NCBI GenBank assembly: GCA_029262955.1 | Contig: JAJCYL010000532.1 | Location: 1-22,419, forward strand | DNA length: 22,419 nt | Reading direction: 5' to 3' | DNA from: Cytophagales bacterium | GTDB lineage: Bacteria; Bacteroidota; Bacteroidia; Cytophagales; Cyclobacteriaceae | In this document: positions 17,530 through 22,419 of the stretch, piece by piece | Layout: each line of letters opens with the position of its first letter | Position numbering within the stretch: the stretch's first letter is position 1 | Program-made: the position numbers and the translations under genes | Notes under the pieces: generated by a model | Seen by the model: the letters and a program-made list of their open reading frames with translations, nothing else | Databases searched by the model: none | Told to the model about the DNA's origin: nothing

Positions 17530-18069
17530 TTAGTACTCGACTGGTACATCAACGATTGTTGCACCCCATGCCATTGACATTGTGCTTTTATTGTCTAATG
17601 GATCAGAGAACTGAATAGTAAAGGCCTCGACCGCAGAACCGCCATTACTTCTGGTCGAAGCTTGAATTTTAGTCACGTTTTTAGACTCATCGTACTCATA
17701 ATGCCCCCAGGTGTTGAGCTTTGAATTAAGGATTACTGTCCATTTGTCTCCAGGAATAGTATAGAGCGCATAAGTACCTTTTTTAACTTTTTTTCCACCA
17801 AATGTTACATCCTTAAGGAAAGTAACCTCTGTAGTCTCATTCGCACCTGTTCTCCACAGTTCCCCAGCAGGAGTCAAGTCGGCTAATGCACGGCTATTTA
17901 ATTGAGGCCTGCTATAAACTACTTTAGCGATAGGAGCAGGTTTTCTGTTTCCAGGTAACCAGGCTATGTCAGCTGGGCTCTTGTCAAGCCCTTTAAATTC
18001 TTGTGCCATCAACTGATCAGCAAACAGGACTGCAGTCAATAACAAACAAATTGTCAAAATTTTCTTCAT
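17530..18069 (-). CDS. DUF2911 domain secreted protein
   Basis: A 179-residue exported protein with a signal peptide (MKKILTICLLLTAVLFADQLMA, cleavage about residue 22). The mature part matches the DUF2911 family seen widely in Bacteroidota: KVVYSRPQLNSR, ELWRTGANETTEVTF, KKGTYALYTIPG, WTVILN and WGHYEYDE are its usual blocks. The function of the family is not known; members are small beta-rich periplasmic proteins. There is no lipobox. It is a single-gene unit with a strong terminator at 17486-17508 and an AT-rich upstream region. Family call confident, role unknown. Confidence 0.92.
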   Translation of the reverse strand: MKKILTICLLLTAVLFADQLMAQEFKGLDKSPADIAWLPGNRKPAPIAKVVYSRPQLNSRALADLTPAGELWRTGANETTEVTFLKDVTFGGKKVKKGTYALYTIPGDKWTVILNSKLNTWGHYEYDESKNVTKIQASTRSNGGSAVEAFTIQFSDPLDNKSTMSMAWGATIVDVPVEY

Positions 18070-18317
18070 GGTAATCGATTTTGGTTTTGTTTTAGTCTTC
18101 TAAATTATAATTTATGTCCAACGTAAACGAAGGAATATCAATTCATCTAAATTAAATTTTTTTATGAGCGGCATAAACTATCTGCATTCATCAAGTGTCT
18201 ATTTAACAACAATCAGAATTCATTTATCAATTTTTGTTCGTTCTCTTTAGGTGTATTTCTTAAATTTATTGTCTTATTTATAGAAACCCTAACACATAAA
18301 TATTAGTTATATAGATC
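18070..18317. other. AT-rich divergent control region (248 bases)
   Basis: This region lies between the divergent DUF2911 and hypothetical genes and should hold both promoters. On the minus strand TAATTTAG is one base off the TAnnTTTG -7 box about 30-40 bases before the DUF2911 ATG. On the plus strand a TTTG followed 17 bases later by TATTTCTT is another weak candidate. No hairpin or RNA gene is evident. Confidence 0.3.
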
Positions 18318-18743
18318 ATGAGAATTGTCAAATCTGTGTATGGAGGAAGTAACAGCTACCATGCTCATCTTGAAGACGGGATTGGCAATCTGCTTAATGA
18401 CCTTGAAAGCTATGCTACGCAGGTAGTAAAGGGTGTCCCTGGTTCAAGTGGACAGCTAAGAGGTACATTAAGAAATTCCATAGTAGGATTGCGCAATTGT
18501 GAGCTTGATCTTTATGAGCGTTTAATTTCATTTGGCAGAACTTTACGCATCTTAGTAGACAGCTCAGGATCGATGAATACTGAGGTGTCTAAGCGAATTA
18601 AACTGCCAATGAAATCTCTGGTTCAGACTTATTTCCATATAGCATTTCAGACAAGCCATAAGGAAATCACAGAAACTGCAGCAGGTTTAGTCAAAGATGT
18701 GGCTGATGATCCCTACGAAGTATCATTCCTACGGGGATATTGA
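18318..18743 (+). CDS. Hypothetical protein, 141 residues
   Basis: I do not recognise this protein. It has no signal peptide and no membrane helix, so it is probably cytoplasmic. It looks mostly helical, with a central RGTLRNSIVGLRNCELDLYE stretch (about 48-67). The reading frame is unbroken from an ATG with an upstream AT-rich region, and its amino-acid make-up is that of a real protein. Its TGA ends 2 bases before the stop of the convergent membrane protein gene at 18746, so the two transcripts probably overlap. A 7-bp hairpin just beyond the stop (18753-18770) may be its transcript end. A genuine but possibly lineage-restricted gene is likely. Confidence 0.65.
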   Translation: MRIVKSVYGGSNSYHAHLEDGIGNLLNDLESYATQVVKGVPGSSGQLRGTLRNSIVGLRNCELDLYERLISFGRTLRILVDSSGSMNTEVSKRIKLPMKSLVQTYFHIAFQTSHKEITETAAGLVKDVADDPYEVSFLRGY

Positions 18744-18745
18744 CC

Positions 18746-19213
18746 TTACTCCTGGAGTTCTATAACTCCAATCTCTTTCGAAATTCCAGCCTGAATACTA
18801 AGGACATCAACAGTTTTGGTTGTTAAGCCACTTTTTGTGGATGGAATAATTATCATTTCATATTCTCCTGGATTGATTTCCTCAATTAGAAAGTTTCCAT
18901 TTTCATTCACTTCAATCGTTACCATGTCCTCATTAATCAATGAAATCAAAGAAATTGATGCGGTTGTTTGTGGAACTAACGACCCACTGAGGCTGCTTTT
19001 TTCATTCAAGTTAGCCTGTTCCCGGTGAGTAAAATCTATCATTGATGCTCTTAGCGACTCAGTTGGATAGCTGTCTATAATTATATTTTCGTTATTTGAA
19101 GGAAGAATTTTCTCAAAGTAGAGTGCCAAAACCATCGAGAAAAGACCACAGATAAGTACCAAAATAAAAAAAAGGAAAGCTTTAAGATTGGGGTGAGTTT
19201 GTTGGAAATTCAT
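18746..19213 (-). CDS. Single-pass membrane protein with carboxypeptidase-regulatory-like beta-domain
   Basis: A 155-residue protein from the ATG at 19211-19213. A longer start (TTG at 19264) would begin inside a terminator hairpin and is rejected. One membrane helix (about 11-33) is followed by a polar linker and a C-terminal domain (about 73-155). Its pattern SGSLVPQ..ASISLI...TIEVNENGNFLIEEINPGEYEMII is typical of the CarboxypepD_reg/transthyretin-like beta-sandwich, which often senses or binds ligands or tethers peptidoglycan or carbohydrate partners. The exact family is uncertain. It lies downstream of the coiled-coil lipoprotein gene, separated by a strong terminator, so it is read either by read-through or from its own promoter. 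Confidence 0.65.
   Translation of the reverse strand: MNFQQTHPNLKAFLFFILVLICGLFSMVLALYFEKILPSNNENIIIDSYPTESLRASMIDFTHREQANLNEKSSLSGSLVPQTTASISLISLINEDMVTIEVNENGNFLIEEINPGEYEMIIIPSTKSGLTTKTVDVLSIQAGISKEIGVIELQE
18753..18770 (+). terminator. Weak hairpin at the convergent gene junction
   Basis: TGGAGTT and AACTCCA form a 7-bp stem with a 4-base loop, starting 10 bases after the stop of the 18318 gene and inside the last codons of the opposite gene. No clear T-run follows on the plus strand, so it is only a tentative transcript end. Confidence 0.3.
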
Positions 19214-19234
19214 GATTGCTGGTTTTGAAGGTTT

Positions 19235-19273
19235 AAAAAAAGACCGGGTTGGGCCCTCGACCAATCCCGGTCT
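19235..19273 (-). terminator. Intrinsic terminator after the coiled-coil lipoprotein gene
   Basis: On the minus strand AGACCGGG (19266-19273) pairs with CCCGGTCT (19241-19248) in an 8-bp GC-rich stem; an inner TTGG/CCAA pair (with one bulged base) lengthens it. Seven T follow (19235-19241). It starts 14 bases after the stop codon at 19287. Confidence 0.85.
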
Positions 19274-19286
19274 ATGACAGCTGGTA

Positions 19287-20189
19287 TTAATTTGTCATTA
19301 CAACCAGATACTTCGATGAATTCCAAAATTTATCGGCATTAAGTATCTGTATAGCTTCTACGTTACCCCTTTCTTCATTGAAGAAGAGTTCGTATGATTC
19401 TTTTGGATGATTGGTGACTATCTTTAATTTCTTGGCATCTATGGGTATGATACTAGTAGTCCTGATGTCTATTCTGCTAAATGCGTCCTGATTGAAGTTG
19501 CTCCTTAATTGTTGGGTTGAACCGATTCCCAAAATGCCTCCTTCGTCCTCAATAACCTCCTTTACTTTGAGGTCCTTGTGGGACCCTATTGTGACAAATC
19601 CGGCATTAAGAAGCTCATCTTTTTCCCTTATTATATCGGAGCTTGTTTGAATTATTATTCCCTGACGCTCGGTCTTGGCCGTTAATGTATCCATACTCAC
19701 TGCCAAAAAGGCCACTTTCTCTGATAAACGACTATTTGCAATGTCCTTATTTTCCAACTCTTCTTTGAGGCCTGTGATAACAATATCTTTCTCTTTAATT
19801 CTTTTCTTGAGCCGATCCACCATTCGCTTAAATTCACTATTGGTTTCAGCAAGGCGGTTGCTCAATTCATTGATTCTGTTCTGATTTTCAGCCATTAATG
19901 CATTAATCATTTGAATATCCAGGATAATCGATTCCTTCAAATCTTCTTCAAATGTCAGATCACCTCCGGACTTTTTGAGGTTGATCATATTTTCTCTTTC
20001 CTTAATATCTGTGAGATTATCCTCTATGGCATTGAATGCATGCATGTAAGATTCAATCTCCTCACTTAACTCCTGATTGGATGTCTTCAATGAGTGATTC
20101 CTGTACTTCAGATTATTAACTTCCTGCTGATCACAAGAGAAGAATGTAAATATGATGATGATTGAGAGTAGTGAGATGCACCGATTCAT
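19287..20189 (-). CDS. Coiled-coil surface lipoprotein
   Basis: A 300-residue protein counted from the ATG at 20189, chosen because it gives a compact lipoprotein signal (MNRC...FTFFSC, Cys19); an upstream in-frame ATG at 20225 would add 12 residues. Residues about 22-195 are rich in heptad-like Leu/Ile/Glu/Lys and should form long coiled coils. The C-terminal region (about 196-300) is a compact conserved-looking domain with FVTIGSHKDLK, EGGILGIGSTQQL, IDIRTTSIIPIDAKK and DKFWNSSKYLVV. This layout is common in Bacteroidota; from memory, some relatives are labelled collagen-binding (Cbp1-type) adhesins in databases, which I cannot verify here. It lies 139 bases after the sigma-54 regulator gene on the same strand, and its terminator is at 19235-19273. 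Role unproven. Confidence 0.72.
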   Translation of the reverse strand: MNRCISLLSIIIIFTFFSCDQQEVNNLKYRNHSLKTSNQELSEEIESYMHAFNAIEDNLTDIKERENMINLKKSGGDLTFEEDLKESIILDIQMINALMAENQNRINELSNRLAETNSEFKRMVDRLKKRIKEKDIVITGLKEELENKDIANSRLSEKVAFLAVSMDTLTAKTERQGIIIQTSSDIIREKDELLNAGFVTIGSHKDLKVKEVIEDEGGILGIGSTQQLRSNFNQDAFSRIDIRTTSIIPIDAKKLKIVTNHPKESYELFFNEERGNVEAIQILNADKFWNSSKYLVVMTN

Positions 20190-20328
20190 AGTACTAGTTT
20201 TGGAATCAGTAAGTGCCAATTTCATTCCAGAATGTTAGAATGGCTTAACAATCTAATTATCAAGCTGTTATCTCAAGAAAAGCTTATTTTAAAATTTCCT
20301 TTTTGCCAAAGTGTTTTCAAATTGAAAA

Positions 20329-21681
20329 TCATTTGGAACCGTTAGCAGATTCCTTTAGCACACGATAAATTGTGGAGTAACTAATATCAAGTTCTTTTGC
20401 GGCAGCTTTAATATTGTCATCATGCTTTTTAAGATAGAGTTCGATGATTCGATTGTTATGCTCTTTCAAGGTCATACCAGAAATGGAGGGATTGTATAGT
20501 TCCTGATTGTTGCCAAAGTTTATATGCTTACCTTCAATATCAGAGCCATTGGTCATAGCAACTGCCAACTCCACAATGGATTTGAGTTCTCTCACATTTC
20601 CCGGAAAAGAATAGGTCAATAGTTTATTCTGAGCTTGTGACGTGAATTTGGCTTGTGCATAGTTATTTTCCTTGCAGAAGGCATCAATGAAATATTTGGC
20701 AAGGATGATGATATCCTGATTGCGATTCCTTAGCGGAGGCATTTTGATGGTTAACCCAAAAAGGCGGTAGTAAAGGTCATCCCTGAACCGGCCGTTTTTT
20801 ACTTCTTCAAGTAGGTCTTTGTTGGTGGCAACAATAATGCGGCAATTCGTTTTGACCACACTATTTCCGCCAATTCTCGTCACCTCCTTTTCTTGAATGA
20901 CCCTAAGTAACTTGGCCTGCAAGGCCATGTCAAGTTCCCCAATCTCATCTAGAAAAAGAGTGCCATTGTCCGCTTCTTCAAATTTGCCTATTCTCCTAAA
21001 ATTGGCTCCTGTGAATGCTCCTTTTTCATGTCCGAAAAGCTCACTTTCTGCAAGTTCTAACGGAATAGCGGCAACATTTACGGCTACAAATGCGCCTTTT
21101 TTTCTGTTAGAGTTATAGTGTATGGCTTTCGCTGCCAGTTCTTTTCCAGTACCAGTTTCTCCGGTGACAGTCACTGTGATGTCACTTTTTGTTGCCGTTT
21201 CAATCAATGAAAATATTTCCTTTATACTGTCACTATTTCCAATGATTGAATTGGAAAAATCATATTTGCGTTGAACCTCTTTTTGAAGTTTTGTGACTTG
21301 TTTTCTTAGATCCGTTTTTTGAAAAATATGGTTTATGGTATGTAAGAGGTGATCTTTAATTTCCTTTGATTTTACGATGTAATCATAAGCCCCACTTTTA
21401 AGCATGTCGATTGCCACTTTGATATTTTCTTGTTCTGAAATAACGACTACTTCAATCGCGGGATCGAATTCTTTCACCTTCTTTAAAACGTCTGATCCGG
21501 TCATATCCGGAAGCGAGTAATCTAGACTCACAACATTTGGTCTTTCATGAAGATTATTAAGTAGCTCTGTGCCGGAGGCAAAAGCATGAATTTCAAAATC
21601 CGGATTGAGACCTAATGTATATGAAATCAATTCACGATACCAATCATCATCTTCTACAATAAATATTTTGAATCGACTCAT
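20329..21681 (-). CDS. NtrC-family sigma-54-dependent response regulator
   Basis: A 450-residue transcription activator. The receiver (about 1-120) has Asp54 as phosphoacceptor (SLDYSLP), the acidic pocket Glu10-Asp12, Ser82 and Lys104. The AAA+ domain (about 145-380) has Walker A GETGTGKE (174-181), an intact GAFTGA sigma-54 loop (221-226), Walker B TLFLDEIG (241-248) and the arginine-finger region FRDDLYYRL (299-307). A Fis-type helix-turn-helix is at the C-terminus (about 423-445, NIKAAAKELDISYSTIYRVL). All key residues are present, so it should be a working activator. Its ATG follows the kinase stop after one base (TGA-A-ATG), so translation is coupled. The downstream lipoprotein gene is a possible target, though I see no clear -24/-12 site. 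Confidence 0.95.
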   Translation of the reverse strand: MSRFKIFIVEDDDWYRELISYTLGLNPDFEIHAFASGTELLNNLHERPNVVSLDYSLPDMTGSDVLKKVKEFDPAIEVVVISEQENIKVAIDMLKSGAYDYIVKSKEIKDHLLHTINHIFQKTDLRKQVTKLQKEVQRKYDFSNSIIGNSDSIKEIFSLIETATKSDITVTVTGETGTGKELAAKAIHYNSNRKKGAFVAVNVAAIPLELAESELFGHEKGAFTGANFRRIGKFEEADNGTLFLDEIGELDMALQAKLLRVIQEKEVTRIGGNSVVKTNCRIIVATNKDLLEEVKNGRFRDDLYYRLFGLTIKMPPLRNRNQDIIILAKYFIDAFCKENNYAQAKFTSQAQNKLLTYSFPGNVRELKSIVELAVAMTNGSDIEGKHINFGNNQELYNPSISGMTLKEHNNRIIELYLKKHDDNIKAAAKELDISYSTIYRVLKESANGSK

Positions 21682-21682
21682 T

Positions 21683-22419
21683 TCAAATACTTACGGCACT
21701 GTTTTCCAATTCTTCCATTTTCATTTTAATGAGCGGAGCAATTCTTTGCCACATTTTGGTGGCCTTTTCAAATTGCAATACAATTTGTGAGAATTCTTTA
21801 CCTTCCTGGGCATATAATTCTATCCTTTTCAAGGAATTTGTGAAATAAGTCAAATTGAGATGCCTGGTGGGTGACACCATTTTATGGGCAATGCGTTCAA
21901 CGTTCTCTCTTTCTTCAGCTGCCATGGCCTCCTGAAGTTGAGCAATATTATCCTCAGTACTAGTAAGATACAATTTGAGCATGTTCAAAACGAAGTTCAC
22001 ATTACCTTGTGATATTTCAAGGAGCGCATCAATACTTAATGAATCCAGTTGCTCAGTAGATGATTCAACAGACTCGTTGGCGGCAAGACTTTCGGTAATT
22101 ATTTTGATTAAGTCCTCCTGTGAAAATGGTTTGGCAATCCAACGGTTAAATCCAGCATTTTTGATAGATTCAATGTTGTCGTTCAAAGTGGCGGCAGTCG
22201 ATGCAATAAGAGGGAGACTATCTAAAGGATGCTCTAGTCCTCGAACTCTTTCAGCTATTTCGAGGCCACTCAGACCAGGCATTTGAATGTCTAGAATAGC
22301 CAGGTCAAAGGGAGTCTTTTTGATCAATTCCAGTGCATTGGCCCCGCTATCGAGCAACGTCACATCAATGTTCAGCCGTTCCAATATAACCTTATTAAGT
22401 TCCAGGTTATATTGTTCAT
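21683..22419 (-). CDS. Hybrid histidine kinase, C-terminal receiver and Hpt domains (partial, 5' end outside window)
   Basis: The frame is open from the window edge and continues upstream beyond it, so the TTG at 22384 is not the true start. The visible 245 or so residues begin inside a receiver domain: EQYNLELNKVILERL is the usual first helix of kinase-fused receivers, then the phospho-Asp in LAILDIQMPG (about 22289-22291), a Thr in STAATLND and the conserved Lys in AKPF. A linker of acidic Ser/Glu residues leads to an Hpt domain with the phospho-His in ERIAHKMVSPTRHL; AHKM-type Hpt sites are typical of Bacteroidota hybrid kinases. The phosphorelay would run kinase to receiver to Hpt to the NtrC-type regulator encoded next. 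The sensor and kinase domains are not visible, so the signal cannot be guessed. Confidence 0.88.
   Translation of the reverse strand, partial: EQYNLELNKVILERLNIDVTLLDSGANALELIKKTPFDLAILDIQMPGLSGLEIAERVRGLEHPLDSLPLIASTAATLNDNIESIKNAGFNRWIAKPFSQEDLIKIITESLAANESVESSTEQLDSLSIDALLEISQGNVNFVLNMLKLYLTSTEDNIAQLQEAMAAEERENVERIAHKMVSPTRHLNLTYFTNSLKRIELYAQEGKEFSQIVLQFEKATKMWQRIAPLIKMKMEELENSAVSI

Noticed and set aside
19214..19264. TTG start extending the small membrane protein by 17 codons
   Set aside because: It would begin inside the terminator hairpin of the upstream gene; the ATG at 19213 gives a normal membrane-protein start.
20296..20312. Possible sigma-54 promoter (TTGGCA on the minus strand) before the lipoprotein gene
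   Set aside because: No GC element follows at the -12 spacing, so it does not fit TGGCAC-N5-TTGC.
20314..20328. TTTTCAAATTGAAAA palindrome after the response regulator stop
   Set aside because: It is AT-only apart from one pair and has no following T-run on the minus strand; too weak to call a terminator.
21975..22286. 103-codon plus-strand frame opposite the hybrid kinase
   Set aside because: It is antisense to conserved receiver and Hpt motifs; the length is expected by chance opposite a Leu/Ser-rich gene.
22382..22384. TTG as the start of a stand-alone receiver-Hpt protein
   Set aside because: The frame continues upstream with residues typical of the first receiver helix and the receiver would lack its first strand, so the protein is the end of a larger kinase.
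1..22419. CRISPR array, tRNA/rRNA genes, insertion sequences, prophage or known anti-phage defence genes
   Set aside because: I saw no regularly spaced repeats, no cloverleaf-like segments and no transposase, integrase or defence-type domains among the frames.

Overview
The window reads as chromosomal DNA of a member of the Bacteroidota, probably a Cytophagales-like marine or soil relative. This is inference from gene content: a DUF2911 protein, FtsX permeases of the long Bacteroidota type, a DUF4369-TlpA lipoprotein, a transmembrane M23 peptidase divergent from alaS, weak Shine-Dalgarno sites, two candidate promoters with the TAnnTTTG -7 box typical of the phylum, and a low-to-middling GC content. 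No tRNA, rRNA, CRISPR array, integrase or transposase is visible. The assignment below phylum is not firm.

Layout. 1-1060 (minus) is the 5' part of a CapA-type metallophosphatase lipoprotein. 1157-2131 (minus) is a membrane-anchored M23 peptidase, with an intrinsic terminator after it at 1104-1133. Divergent from it, alaS (2260-4896) and gatB (5010-6461) supply tRNA charging and transamidation. A 361-base gap leads to a secreted M14-type carboxypeptidase (6823-9417). That gene converges on a Rieske non-haem iron oxygenase (9550-10785, minus), and the gap between them holds a REP-like double-hairpin repeat. A D-aminoacylase-like lipoprotein (10960-12375) is divergent from the oxygenase. It is followed on the plus strand by an FtsX/MacB-type permease without its ATPase (12563-14971), an MFS transporter with a TTG start (15079-16245) and a thioredoxin-fold lipoprotein (16355-17476). 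A hairpin terminator at 17486-17508 separates the last gene from a convergent DUF2911 protein (17530-18069, minus).

The right end holds two hypothetical genes (18318-18743 plus; 18746-19213 minus) that nearly touch at their stops, a coiled-coil lipoprotein (19287-20189, minus), and a two-component pair on the minus strand: an NtrC-type sigma-54 response regulator (20329-21681) preceded by the receiver-Hpt end of a hybrid histidine kinase (21683-22419, running off the window).

How the genes fit together. The left part is housekeeping (translation, cell wall). The centre is a run of periplasmic or outer-membrane hydrolases, redox proteins and transporters that looks like scavenging of peptides and small amines, but the gaps between the genes are 100-190 bases, so they are not an obvious single operon. 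The right end is a phosphorelay (receiver to Hpt to NtrC-type receiver) next to a surface lipoprotein that it might control. I found no clear undescribed multi-gene system. The best items for a second look are the REP-like repeat at 9458-9533, the aminoacylase with an apparently altered metal-site residue, the MFS gene with a TTG start and its ribosome site in a hairpin, and the unassigned genes near the sigma-54 regulator.
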